Part shown: one piece after another, positions 38,388 through 49,732 of the stretch | Numbering within the stretch: position 1 is the first letter of the stretch | How the letters are laid out: every line of letters begins with the position of its first letter | Position numbers and translations under genes: made by a program | Assembly: GCA_963921825.1 (NCBI GenBank) | Contig: OY997593.1 | Coordinates: 61,178,039-61,242,038, forward strand | Source: Erodium maritimum | Lineage: Eukaryota; Streptophyta; Magnoliopsida; Geraniales; Geraniaceae | DNA: 64,000 bases | Direction of reading: 5' to 3' | The notes under the pieces: model-generated | Told to the model about the DNA's origin: nothing | The model's database searches: none | The model's input: the letters and a program-made list of their open reading frames with translations, nothing else

Positions 38388-38536
38388 ATCAGATTCTATT
38401 GTTTTAGGTTCTTTTATGATTATTTATTAATGTACCATTGAAAGAATGAATCGGATAGCATAAAATCAAAGGGTTATATAGTTTAAATTGTATCACATTT
38501 GTAATATATGACATTTTTTATTTAATCATAGGAATA

Positions 38537-40290
38537 TTTTTTTTTTGAGCGAAAGGTGCAATTCATTAATTTAAATCAAGTACATATGAGTGCATCAGGA
38601 ATAACTCTGTGACCACGAAGACCAAGAACAGACAAAAGATACAATGGTGTCGTAGTTCTTTTCATACTATAACTGTCACTAACGCTATTGGATTGGCCAG
38701 CTATCACTGAGCTGGGATGCCTCATGGGCCACAACAGAAGACGGAGAGGGGGAATGGGATACCAGAGATCTTGAGGGACCTCGACGGTAATGGTGAAGGG
38801 GGGGGGGGAGGCAGCACATCGTACATGGACCCCTCCTAGAGCCAGTCCCTGATGCACGACGTACCCCTCATTCCTCATGGTGGGGATGCTTCCCCAACCT
38901 GAACAGATCCCCCGAGGGATCCCAGTTGTAGACCGTTTCAGAGCGCCCTGGCCTACACTAGCGTCAACAGCACCCGCTTCCTTCGCTCACAAATCCTCGC
39001 GAGCTCCTACATCTAGAGGGCTAGAACGCTGTGGCAAAACCTCCAGCAACGGCGAGTCAGGGGGCTAAGGTAGAACCCTACTTAGTATCTGATCATAATG
39101 GGGGGGGGGGGGGGATCCGGTACCCTAGGAACCGCACCGCCCGGGGAAGGAGGGGTTAGAGAAAGGTCTTGGCAAACCCTAGAAACCTCGCCACCCGGGG
39201 GAGAAGGGGCCAGAGCAAGGTCTTGACAAAACAGTTGGGTCGGCAGAGCAGGGTTTAGAGGGGGAAGGCCGAGAAGGACGTTGCGTGGGAAGAACATAAC
39301 TAGGGGACGTCGCAAGGGCCGCCCTCGTCTCGGCTTCGCGGCCAGTTGATTGGTGGGTGGCGGCAGTAGCGGCGACGCAGAAGTAGGAATTAGGGTTCCC
39401 TCTGGTGGGTGGGGATCCACCCCATCACGCCGGAGCAGATACGCTGGGACCGCAGGAAGAGAGGGGATGTAAGGAATCCTCACCGCAGTAGGTAAGGGCA
39501 CCAAAGGTGAGAGAACATGCTCCCAAAGGTGTAGGGAAAACGACGATCCTCCCGCCTTTAACCACGAAGATCCGCCAGAAGAGGACCCTGATTCATCCGA
39601 ACCCCAAGGGCCTGACAGGTGCGGTACCAGAGGTGACGCTGGCGTGATCAGACATGTAGGAGGGTATCCTCGCTTTGGTGGTTGGCGAGCCGATGAAGCC
39701 GAGACGAGACCAGACGGATGAGCAACCACCACCATTGAAGACGACACAAGAAAGAAAGTGGAGAGAGTGGTGGTTCCGTACCTCTTGGTTGACGCTTCGG
39801 TCAAACCCTGAAAGGCTGAACCACTTCACTCGATGGGCGTGGTGGAGGGATGTCAGGCAGGGGAGACCGTACTGGTGGGGGCGGTGCAACACCATCCATT
39901 GGCGGTAGAGATAGTGGAATGACCGGACCGGGCAACGCAAGCGGCGTAGGTAGGGATTCCTCAGAGAGGATAGACACCGTCGATCCCAGAGAGAGTGGTG
40001 GTGGGATCTTCAAACCACACGGAGCAAAGAGGCTAGGCGACATCGGTGGGAAGGTATGAGGGTGCCTGGCGATCGGACTGGAAGTCGACGAAGCCACAAG
40101 AGGGGCAGGAAGGGGAATAGATGTCGAGGGCTGGGGAATAGCCAGCCACTCCCATCCGTATGTGAACCCTGCACCGATGGGACATGCGAACACGGGAACG
40201 GAAAAGCCGACAAGCCCAGGCGGCGCAGCAGCGACGACGGTAGGAGGAAGCTCCATAGTAGTAAAGACACGCTAGGGCTAGGGCAGACTC
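38537..40290 (-). mobile_element. Poly(A)-tailed retroposon, minus strand, with G15 and G11 tracts
   Basis: A T run at 38537-38546 is the tail in the minus sense. The body is GC-rich, and proline/serine-rich frames run in the minus sense (39082-39804, 240 residues; 39801-40256, 151 residues, starting MELPPTVVAAAPPGL). No domain is recognised. Homopolymers of 11 G (38798-38808) and 15 G (39100-39114) break the frames. The general layout resembles the plus-strand retroposon at 36896, but I saw no clear sequence match. No confident TSD was found. Confidence 0.55.
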
Positions 40291-40379
40291 TCAAAACAAG
40301 AGAAATTTTTTCTACAGTAATACACGATTAGAAGTATATTCCATATTTCATAGAAATATATTTATATTGTGTTTATGAG

Positions 40380-40460
40380 GTACGTCTTATTTTTAAAGAA
40401 AAAAGACCTTGTATAAAAGTTCGCTTTAGGACCCCAAATTTGTGGGCCGGTCTTGGCTCT
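40380..40460 (-). mobile_element. Terminal fragment of the hAT family seen at 14787
   Basis: On the minus strand, 'ccggcccacaaatttggggt' and 'ttatacaaggtcttttttc' match, with small differences, the first 70 bases of the 760-bp hAT element at 14787. Only one end is visible and I found no partner end, so it is called a truncated copy. Confidence 0.6.
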
Positions 40461-40469
40461 AACATGAAT

Positions 40470-42090
40470 ATTTTTAGAGCTTCGAGGAATTGGTGATATG
40501 ATATCATATCACATATAGAGAAAAAAACAAGACGAGGAAACTTAAACCTATTTTAGAAGCTTGTCACTAAGTATCCTCTTGTATAGTTTAGTCATTTGTT
40601 TTAGAGACAAGTACATTTCCCTACTTAAAAGAAACGACTTTTCATATAACTACATCTAACTAAAAAGTTTTCTTTGAATGGTGCCCTAACTATTTTTAAT
40701 TTTCATTTTACTTGGCGTAGTTAATTTTCAATCAAAAACATAAAATATCTAAAATACCCCTCACCACAACCAGATTTTCAAAACCATACCATTGGTTCTT
40801 TAAAACATAATATTATAAAATGTCCAAATTAATCTTTATTAACCTTCAAAATTTCAAAGTTTACTATTGAGATTAATTATTTAATTTTTTTCGATAGTTC
40901 TTCTTTTGGTATATAATTTTATTAATTTTGTTTTTAATTAACATTAATTAAATAAATTTTACTTAATTCCTTTTTCCGCATTTTAAGTTTCAATTCCTAG
41001 CTCAGTTAAAGCGTTGATCGAAGTTAGGGTTTTAAACCAGGAGTTTGAGAAAATGGATGTCAATTATTCTATGGTGTCGGATGATGGTCACTATTCACCC
41101 ATACAAACTTAGAACCAAAGAAACAGAAAAGTTATGGTAGAAAAACAGAGAACTTCTTCGTTGGCCGAATTTACAGAAAAAAAGAGCACGAAGTGGATTT
41201 GCAGAAAATAAAGGAGAGAGAAAATAATTGATTTGCATGCTTCAATTTTACTAAAAAATATTACCCCTCAAAAAGGAAAGAAGTGGAAGCAAAACCAGAA
41301 CTTAACTTAACTCTAATTCTTGACATTGCATGTCTTTGTCAGAAATCGAATAAGCAAATCTTCACCACAACTTCCTTATTTTACTTGCATCTCGTGCCGA
41401 CCATTACCAATTCATCAACCTTTTCTTTTTCACCCCTTCGATCCTAAATTCACCCAGTCTGAGCCATGGGGGATGCCTACTAGAGGTGCTCTGATGCGCA
41501 CCATCAAGCTTCGTCATAAATTTTTTCATCCTATGTCGAAAAATGCCCTCATGCCGACTATAGTAACTCACTAACTAGCCTGATTTCACCTCTGGTTCTG
41601 TCTATTGACCTGCTTTATCCTTGAACAAGGGTTCCTGTAATGATGATAACATTTTTGGTTTATAGGTAGTTCAAGATAAAACATCTGTTGAGAGATAAGA
41701 ATGTGGGAGAGAGAGAGAAAGGAAGGAAAGGAAAAAGAGGAAAAAAGATTTGTCGATGAGGAGCACGATGGTACGCGAGCATAAGTGGGGCAGAAGAGGT
41801 GAAAGGAAATGAAAGAGATGAATGCACATGGACATAATTTCGAAAATATAGATTGAAGATGGAAAACTGAAAAGCTGAATGATTGTATATGTTTTAAGAT
41901 ACTAAAGGGCAATTTGGTCATATTTTGAAAAGGTAAAGTCACGTGCTTCGCATATGATCAATTCACGTCAAAAAATGGAGGGAAAAGAGTACCATCAAAA
42001 TTGAAAGTAATCATGTTACCATTCAACTGAGTTTTTTAATTATGTTTAATTATGTGAAAACGCGTATATTTAGGTAGTGTAAAATGCATT
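40470..42090. other. Gene-poor AT-rich region, possible old Mutator-like element
   Basis: No gene. 'gaatggtgccctaac' (about 40677) and 'gttaccattc' (about 42015) with their neighbours are loosely inverted copies, and the interior shows the 'cacgtgcttcgcatatga' and 'aaaatacccctcaccac' phrases seen near the ends of the other Mutator-like elements here. The match is imperfect and I found no TSD, so the element is only suspected. Confidence 0.35.
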
Positions 42091-42900
42091 TAAATTGTTA
42101 TTGCTAAAACCGAAAGAGTCGGAAAGACTTAATTCTCTCTGGATAATATTAGGGTTAACCCTTCCTCCTTACGTCAACGGCGCCGCCAACCACCAGCCAC
42201 CATGTTTGCCTCCACCATCGATCCTCTCTACCGCTCGGGATCTATCTCCGATCCTCTATCGCGTACACGAAGGATGATAGTGCTCAGCCCTTCAAGGTCC
42301 GGCCTCTCAATCTTGACTGGTGGTCTCTCCTGATGCATCTCTCTTTGCATCACCATCATAGGGATCCATGTCCGGCCGTCCTCGTGGATCCCTAATGGTT
42401 TCCCTCCTGCGAGACCCGTCGCTGTCACCTACTCCAGGAGTCGAAGGGAACCAAGGATTGTGCCTCCGCCGCCATGCAACCCCGTACAGATTTACGCCTT
42501 AACTTCTCGGGCCACCTACCCTACCGTCGGAAATAGATCTGGTCCCAGTCCGATAGAGACACCGGATTCTTCCCTCCTTGGCAACCTGCACAAGATCGTC
42601 TTTTTTGGCCTTCCCCCCATCTGTCTCGGGGGTGGAGGATATTTAGGGATATTTTGGGACTTTTTCTCTAGCATATGAGGAGGACGATACATTCCAGTTG
42701 TTGGACGAGGGGAAGATATCTCTACAGGCGAGGGTGGCTCAATTGTCCCGCTAGGAGCAATGAGTCCCATATCTGAGGAGAGGGTTGTGAGTAGCTGGTG
42801 GCCTACCCCCATGAAACAAGACCAAGAGGGGGCAATAGAGGGTACCCTGATTGCGTAGTTTATTTTATTTTTCTCGTTTTCAATAAGGTTTCATTAACTC
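42091..42900 (+). pseudogene. LINE-family remnant interrupted by the Copia element
   Basis: The stretch ending near 42850 shares 'gtggcctacccccatga' and its surroundings with 12700, so it probably belongs to the same retroposon family. No intact frame remains. The Copia element begins at 42901, and more remnant of a related family follows after 46390. Confidence 0.4.
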
Positions 42901-43299
42901 TGTTATAAAACGATAGGCAATAAAATGAAAATAGATCAAAACCAAAAACGGAGAACACAACGATATAACGTGGAAAACCCCTCCAAACAACGGAGAGGAA
43001 AAAACCACGGGCGCCAACCAGCAAAACTTCACTATAGGGAGAATGTTTACACAACGCCAAGATTTACACTGATTCAACTTATCCCTCATGACAGCTTACA
43101 TGTGGTATTTATAGGAGTGGTGTAGAGATACTTCATACAAAATAGGGAAATAAAAATTTCTACACAATTAAGACCCAATTTGGAAAACATGGCATAAATT
43201 CCCTAAATTGATTACTTGCTAATCAAACCAAGACAATTCCCTAAATTTGGTAACTTGGAGACCAAGCCACAATGTTGCCTGAATTTGGGTCAACTTTCA
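42901..43299 (-). repeat. Copia 3' LTR
   Basis: TG..CA-bounded 399-bp repeat, the downstream LTR in the minus sense. It is paired with 45984-46382. Confidence 0.9.
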
Positions 43300-43303
43300 A
43301 CGA

Positions 43304-43313
43304 ACTCCACCTT
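43304..43313 (-). other. Copia polypurine tract
   Basis: Minus-strand AAGGTGGAGT lies a few bases before the 3' LTR and is the expected primer for plus-strand DNA synthesis. Confidence 0.7.
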
Positions 43314-43401
43314 GAGACAAATTCCTCCTTGTAGCATAAAACGGTAGACATCTTCCTGAACAAACAAAGAAAAAACTTTCGGTGCCAAACGGCCACTAGG
43401 G

Positions 43402-45940
43402 CTAAACAGTTATACCAACTAAGCTTGAGCAAAGCTCAAACTTAGCAACATGAACTGGCTTCATCATATCACTAAGACTATCATAATCATGCTCCACATG
43501 TGCAACACAACTCAAAGCATAATGAACAACGTTACATTGTTCAATTAAACGAGGGCGAGGACCTTTGTTTCTCCTCGGTCTATCAACAACAATAGAGTTA
43601 TTTGTTTGCTGCAAAACAGGTGGTGTAAGCTGAACACCAATGTCATCATTTTCATTATTTTCAACAACCTTATTTACTTTTTCGTTCAGGTGCTCCACCT
43701 GCACACGCTTGTCCTCTATTGCTCATCAACAGGATAATTAGTAACATCAAGAACATCAGAGGCATCTATATAGGAACTATCATTGAACATAACAACCTCA
43801 TTAAAAACAACATTTCGGCTCAGCAAAATTCTTTTAGTTTCAGGATTCCATAACTTATATGCCTTTACTCCTGAGCCATAACCAAGAAACACACACTTGA
43901 CAGCTCTAGACTCTAACTTTCCATTATCAACATGTGCATAAGCAATGCAACCAAAAACTCTCAACAATGAATAATTAGCAGGTGAACCAGACCATACCTC
44001 AATGAGAGTTTTCTTATCAAGTGGAATGCTTGGAGATCTATTTATTAAGTAGCAGGCAGTGGAGGTTGCTTCAGCCCAAAAACGTCTGCTCATACGAGCA
44101 TTAGAAAGCATGCACCGAGCCTTAGAGATGATGGTTCGGTTCATGCGCTCACCCACACCATTATGTTGAGGCGTGGACGGGATGGTGTGGTGCCTTACAA
44201 TGCCTTCGTTGCTATAATAGTTGTCAAAATCATTTAAACAAAACTCCATGCCATTGTCAGTACGAAGCACTTTTACCTTCTTCTCGGTTTGCTTCTCCAC
44301 CATAGCTCTCCACTTCTTAAAAGTATCAAACACATCAGATTTATGTTTTAGAAAATAAGGCCACACTTTTCTAGAGTAATCATCAATAATAGTAAGCATG
44401 TAATTTGCACCACCAAGAGAAGTTTTTCGGGAATGACCCCAAACATCAGCATGCACATAATCTAATATCCCTTTAGTGGTATGAACGAAAGCATTGAATT
44501 TAACTCTCTTATGCTTACCAAAAATGCAGTGCTCACAAAACTCCAACTTACTCATGTTGCAACCATCAAGTAAATCTCTCTTGATCAACTCTTCCATGCC
44601 ATGTTCACTCATATGTCCAAGACGCTTGTGCCACAAATTAGCTTTACTAGGTTCATCAGAAATAACAGCAGCAGTAGCAGAACCATTTAAAGTGCTACCT
44701 CTAAGAAAATATAACCTTGCCGAATTCATATCACCTATCATGTGAATGAGAGAGCCTTTTGATACCTTTAGAATTTTCTGTGAACCGGAGTACTTGTACC
44801 CTTCATCGTCAAGAGTGCTGAGAGAGATGAGGTTTCTCGCCATGGTTGGTACGTGTCTCACATTTGTCAATGTGCGTACCATGCCGTCATGCATCTGGAA
44901 CTTAACGGAGCCTATGCCCACAATCTCACGTGGGTTGTCATCTACCATACGCACCACATCTCCACTCTGCATATACTTATAAGAACTGAACCAGTCTTTA
45001 TTACAGCAGACTTGAAATGAACAGGCAGTATCAAGAATCCATTCATCATAAGCAGAAACACATCCAACAAACACAACTAAGCAATCACTATCAGAATTAT
45101 CGTTGGAAACAACAGAAGCCTTACCATCACCATCAGAATTGTTTTTTGGTTGGTACGAACCGTTTCTTTTCTCCTTATTCTGAAGCTTATAACAATCTTC
45201 AATGATGTGATTTGTTTTCTTACAATACTTGCAGAACTTGTCGCCTCCTTTGGACTTAGAACGACCTCTCCCGTTCTTGCTCTTATTTTTGTTTCCATAG
45301 TTCTTGTTCCTCTGCTCGGTCCTCCCACGTACCTGTAAAGCTTCTCCCTTGGAGGATGATGATCCTTCTCCATGTACCATAAGTTTCATCTTTTCCCTCT
45401 GTTGAAGGGCCTCATAAACTTCCGCAAGAGTTAGTTCATCGCGACTCAATAATATGGTATCTCGGAAATTTGCAAAAGAACTAGCAATGTACATAAGAGT
45501 AGTAGACCTAGATCTTCATCATCATACTTTACCTCCATGGACCGCAAATCAGAAACGATCTCCTTAAAGACCGCTAGGTGATTGAGTACAGATACACCAT
45601 CTTGCAGCTTGTGTGTGAACAACTTCATCTTCACGTGCAACTTACTGGTCAGATCCTTGGACATGCAGATCGATTCCAGCTTGAGCCAAAGCGTTGCTGC
45701 AGTTTTGTCCAACAGTACTTCCTACAAAATGTTATTTGATAGATGGAGATGAATCAGAGATAGAGCCTTACAATCCTTACGCTTCTCCTCATCGGTCCAC
45801 GTCCTCGGATCCTTTTTGTTGAATCCATCTAGCACATCATCAAGGTCAGGATGAGCTAGAACGACCCGCATCTTTACTTGCCACAAAGAAAATCGTGTGG
45901 TGTAGTCCAGCAATGGTAGATCGAATTTCAATGATGTCAT
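43402..45940 (-). pseudogene. Copia gag-integrase polyprotein, RT/RNase H deleted, frames broken
   Basis: Translation starts at 45940 with MTSLKFDLPLLDYTTRFSLW (gag). An in-frame stop at 45722 precedes the LLDKTAATLWLKLESICM block, and a frameshift near 45490 leads into the long frame 43716-45494. That frame holds a CCHC knuckle (CKYCKKTNHIIEDCYK), an aspartic protease-like DTACSFQVCC (DTA where DTG or DSG is usual), GAG-pre-integrase LWHKRLGHMSEHGMEELIKR, and integrase with HADVWG, LRTDNGMEF and TPQHNGVGERMNRTI (D, D, E visible). A further shift leads to 43402-43704. There the end-of-pol motif KFELCSSLVGITV follows directly after the linker, so some 500 residues of RT and RNase H are gone. 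Confidence 0.88.
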
Positions 45941-45965
45941 ATCTTAGAAAAACTAGATTGAACAA

Positions 45966-45981
45966 CCTGGCTCTGATACCA
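45966..45981 (-). other. Copia primer-binding site (tRNA-iMet)
   Basis: Minus strand TGGTATCAGAGCCAGG lies two bases inside the 5' LTR. It is the standard complement to the 3' end of plant initiator methionine tRNA used by Copia elements. Confidence 0.92.
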
Positions 45982-45983
45982 CT

Positions 45984-46382
45984 TGTTATAAAACGATAGG
46001 CAATAAAACGAAAATAGATCAAAACCAAAAACGGAGAACACAACGATATAACGTGGAAAACCCCTCCAAACAATGGAGAGGAAAAAACCACGGGCGCCAA
46101 CCAACAAAACTTCACTATGGGGAGAATGATTACACAACGCCGGGATTTACACTGATTCAGCTTATCCCTCATGGCAGCTTACATGTGGTATCTATAGGAG
46201 TGGTGTAGAGATACTTCATACAAAATAGGAAAATAAAAATCTCTACACAATTAAGACCCAGTTTGGGAAACATGGCATAAATTCCCTAAATTGATTACTT
46301 GCTAATCAAACCAAGACAATTCCCTAAATTTGGTAACTTGGAGACCAAGCCACAATGTTGCTTGAATTTGGGTCAACTTTCA
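45984..46382 (-). repeat. Copia 5' LTR
   Basis: Upstream LTR in the minus sense, 399 bp, with the same boundaries as the 3' LTR. Confidence 0.9.
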
Positions 46383-47255
46383 ACAATTTCAATAAAATGT
46401 TAGTTAGGATTTTAGTGTTTATTTGGTTGTTATAGAAGCTGGACATTTTCAGGTAGATGGTGGATCGGTTGTTATTTGTCTAAGTTGATCATTAGATTTT
46501 TTCTACAAGTCCATGAGCTCCGAGGCACCCAAGGGAGACTCGACCTTTTTTCAGAACCCAAGGTTTTTACCCATGCAGTTGTAACAGTTTCTTATGGTTA
46601 ATGAAAATCCGTCGCCGTTTGTTTTTAAAAAAGGTAGTGTAAAATGTAATTAGTCCTTTGTTTAAAAAAAATGTTAGACATCTTCAATCATGTCTTCCTG
46701 TTGAATTTTATTGTTATTGAATTAAAAAAAGAAAAAAAAGTGAGAATTTGTTGGAGGTAGTTAATCAGAGCCTCTTGGACAAGTGGTGGTGGCGCTTTGC
46801 GGATGAGAATGGTCTTTGGAAGCGGGTTATTTATAAGATTTACGGGTTGAATATGCAAGAGTAGGACCTCCCCATAGTTGACAAAAAAGGGGAGCTCATA
46901 CATTTTGGACCATATAGTAGGCTTGTCTGCCGATCCACACTTCCGTAACATGTTTGGTGGTCAATAACTACACTAAAAGTTGGGAGAGGGCTCAAAGATT
47001 CAGTTATGGGAGGACTTTTAGATTGGGAGAGGGCTCAAGGATTCAGTATTACGATTTATTTTGTTGGAATGGTAGAACGAAGTTTCTCTTCGTATTTGTC
47101 TAAGATGAAAATTAGACTCTTTCTACGGGTCCAAGAGCGATGTGTCATCTACGGGGTCCCCCAAACATATTCTGGAGCCCATGACCTATAGTTCTATTGT
47201 AATTGAAGTTTTTAAGTAATGCAATCTAACCTCGTTGTCGTTTCAAAAAGAAGAA
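46383..47255 (+). pseudogene. LINE remnants: RT C-terminal fragment and 3' tails
   Basis: At about 46752-46935 the plus strand reads NQSLLDKWWWRFADENGLWK then RVIYKIYG. This is the LLxKWxWRF..LWRRVI..KYG signature at the C-terminal end of plant L1 reverse transcriptases. A stop follows soon after. Two tail-like segments, 46395-46625 and 47085-47255, share short blocks (tttgtctaag, ttagactctttctac) with each other and with 12850-12990. These are leftovers of one or more copies, partly arranged around the Copia insertion. Confidence 0.6.
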
Positions 47256-48907
47256 GAAGTTAAGAGCGTGACAATATTAACGAGGTTGTATGAGAATTCT
47301 AATGAATATTTCTATTGACTATCATATTATATAGGGGTGAGCATCGACTGTTTAATCGACATCGTTGCAGAATCTGACATCGGATCGAAACCTACAATTT
47401 TTAGAAAACCCTTACCGATATTGGAATATAAACAATTCCCTCGTTTTTTTCCTATTTGGTTAGTGGTTTTAACCAGTAAAATAGAGGACGAAAGGAAAAA
47501 CTATGAAGGAATACGAAGACGTGAGGCCGAGGAGGTCAAGAAACCCTAGATCCAAGCGAGGAGGAAAAAAATAAGAACGAGGTACAGGAGAGCACCGTTC
47601 GATAGAGACGAGGTTGACGAGGACGTGAGATCGTCGAGGCCGAGAAACCACAAATCTAAGTGTCTCTTACGAGTAATCAGTGTCTCGTTCAAGGGTTTCT
47701 AATGAGCTCATATCCCAATCTAAGCGTCTTCTTTAATGATTCTTCTTCTACGAGTAATCAATGTCTCGCTCGAGGATTTCTAATGAGCTCATATCCAAAT
47801 GTAATCTGCATTAGTATTTTGGGTTTTTAGACCTATTGTTGATTTGGTTTGAGGTGCCTTTGTTGGCACGATCTTTGTTTGTATGAGTTTTACTGTTTAC
47901 TTTATGGTAGAAAAGCTAGGTTTTTAGACCTTTGTTTACCCTTTGTCGGGTTTGGTTTGAGGTGCCTTTATAGGCACACTCTTCATTTGTTTGAGTTTTA
48001 CTGTTTGCTTCTTGGTAGAAAAATCTAGGATGTTAGACCTTTGTTTACCCTTTGTCGGGTTTGGTTTGAGGTTCCTTTGTTGGCATACTCGTTTATTGTA
48101 CTGCGAGTTTATCTTCCGTGTCCTTTGTTTTCGTGCTGAAAACATTAGATTAGTATTAATATATTTGCCTTTCCAAAAAAATTTATTTAGTAGAGGAGGA
48201 GAGAAGAAGAATAATGACGAGGAGGCGAAGAAAAACGAGAGTTTGTTCGCAACAACTACAAATATGGAGAAAATGGAAATCGGAATTAGGACAAAAATTT
48301 GGCGGATTTCAACCTTTAAGATATTATGTTCGGACTTCTCATATTTTGAGCTTATTTATTTTAAATAGAACAAAGCCCTAATTCTCAACCTATCAACTTA
48401 GCTCTAGTCAACAGAAACATTAATCAACTCCACTTTTTTTTGGAGCAATGCGACAATAATTGAGGATAAATAGATGAGATTTAACTTTAGATGACATTTG
48501 CAGCATTTAACCTTTACATTTCATGTTTTATTGAACGTTTTGCATTAGTATTATGTATTTTGTTTGTGCTCATTAGATTGTTTTATAGCATCGTTTGCAG
48601 GTTTTGCACATTTGAATGCATGATATACAACAACCCTAGTTGATACTAGGTATAACAAGACCGACAATTTCCTAAATTGTCGGTATTAAATATACATATT
48701 ATTCAATTTCGACGATTAAAGTCTTTAAAACCTCCGTGTTTCATCTCCTATGATTCAATAAATCGTCGAACTGGAAAAAACAAGTTCGAAGTGCATAAAG
48801 ACGAGGAGTTTTCATCAGATTTGAAAAAAATTAAAATATTCATGAGCAACGAGACTTGGCCAACGATTGATTGATCGGTAACCTGGCCTACGAATAAGCT
48901 TCATGGT
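47256..48907. other. Intergenic DNA with a direct triplication and a poly(A)-like end
   Basis: 47824-48100 holds three direct copies (see separate entry). About 48170-48182 ends in 'ctttccaaaaaaattta', possibly a retroposon tail. The rest (48190-48900) is AT-rich with no recognised gene. The 98-residue-scale open frames here show no domain. Confidence 0.45.
47824..48100 (+). repeat. Direct triplication, unit about 100 bp
   Basis: Three consecutive copies of a unit containing 'ttagacctttgtttaccctt', 'tttggtttgaggtgccttt' and 'gagttttactgttt' start near 47824, 47921 and 48031. Copy spacing is about 97 and 110 bp. This looks like the internal repeat of a retroposon 3' region. Confidence 0.7.
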
Positions 48908-48910
48908 TAA

Positions 48911-49081
48911 GAGCATCTCCAATGGTCTGCCATGACTATTGTCAAGAAGCCATGGTAGGAGGTGCTTTTTGGCTTTCTCTCTCCTCCCTACCATGACTTC
49001 GTGCCATGACCTCTCCAATGGTCTGCCATGACTAGTGGTAGAGAGCCATGATTTGTAGTTGTTTTCAAGCAAAATATCATT
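48911..49081. mobile_element. Left part of a Harbinger-like MITE, cut by the CACTA element
   Basis: TAA (48908-48910) precedes GAGCATCTCCAATGG, a classical Tourist-like terminus. Inside, 'tccaatggtctgccatgact' occurs twice (near 48918 and 49013). The sequence stops at 49084, where the CACTA end begins. The right half of the MITE should lie beyond the far CACTA end, outside this window. Confidence 0.65.
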
Positions 49082-49732
49082 TCTCACTACTGCTGATCTT
49101 GACTTGGGTGACGGATCTGATCCGTCACCCATGTTAGCTTATCCGTCGTGTCACGCCCCAATTTCAGAGAACCGAACTCGGGACGCGAACATTTTAAAAC
49201 ATAAACACTTGAACCTGTTTGAATAAAAGCTCTGACATTTCCATTTACTTCTCAAAATAATAATAGTATTTACAATACAAAAACGCCCCCAACAAATGGA
49301 CAAGGTACAACATCCGTCACTAGACTCGACAGAAAGTAAAGACCAGACTCCACTCCAAGCTCCATGAACTTCAAGAGCTAACCTAGTCCGTCCGGTGATC
49401 AGTACCTGTAGGAAAAGCAGCTAGGGGTGAGCGTTCGCTCACCTCCACGGATAACAGACTGACTATGGCATAATTAGCAGAAAAAGCCAGTAACACTAAA
49501 ACCAAACCCAACACCGGGACTACAGTCCCCAACTCAAATACTCAACTGACCCACAACCCGTCACCTTCCTCAACAGACTCGACACTCGATAAAAACAGTG
49601 TAAACCCGACACAACTATCGACGACCTCCTCAAGGACACGACAGAAAGACTACACAACGCCAAACAAGATCACAAAGGATCGCACACCAGCTGCTCAGTA
49701 ACCAATCTCAATCAGGTCAGGGTTCGACCTAT

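Larger units (their letters stand above)
42901..46382 (-). mobile_element. Ty1/Copia LTR retrotransposon lacking RT and RNase H
   Basis: Two LTRs of 399 bp (42901-43299 and 45984-46382) run, in the minus sense, from TGAAAGTTGACCC to TTTTATAACA. By eye they differ at about 15 positions, nearly all transitions. A primer-binding site for initiator methionine tRNA and a polypurine tract are in place. The coding part holds gag, GAG-pre-integrase and integrase, but reverse transcriptase and RNase H are deleted. The flanking 5-mers (aactc left, acaat right) do not match, so no TSD is visible. Confidence 0.9.

Noticed and set aside
45937-46172. Open frames inside the Copia LTRs
   Set aside because: The same frames occur in both LTRs and reflect the repeat, not a gene.
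46968-46980. 'cactaaaagttggg' as a CACTA left end
   Set aside because: No palindromes or matching subterminal repeats follow. The end at 49085 is directly followed by them.
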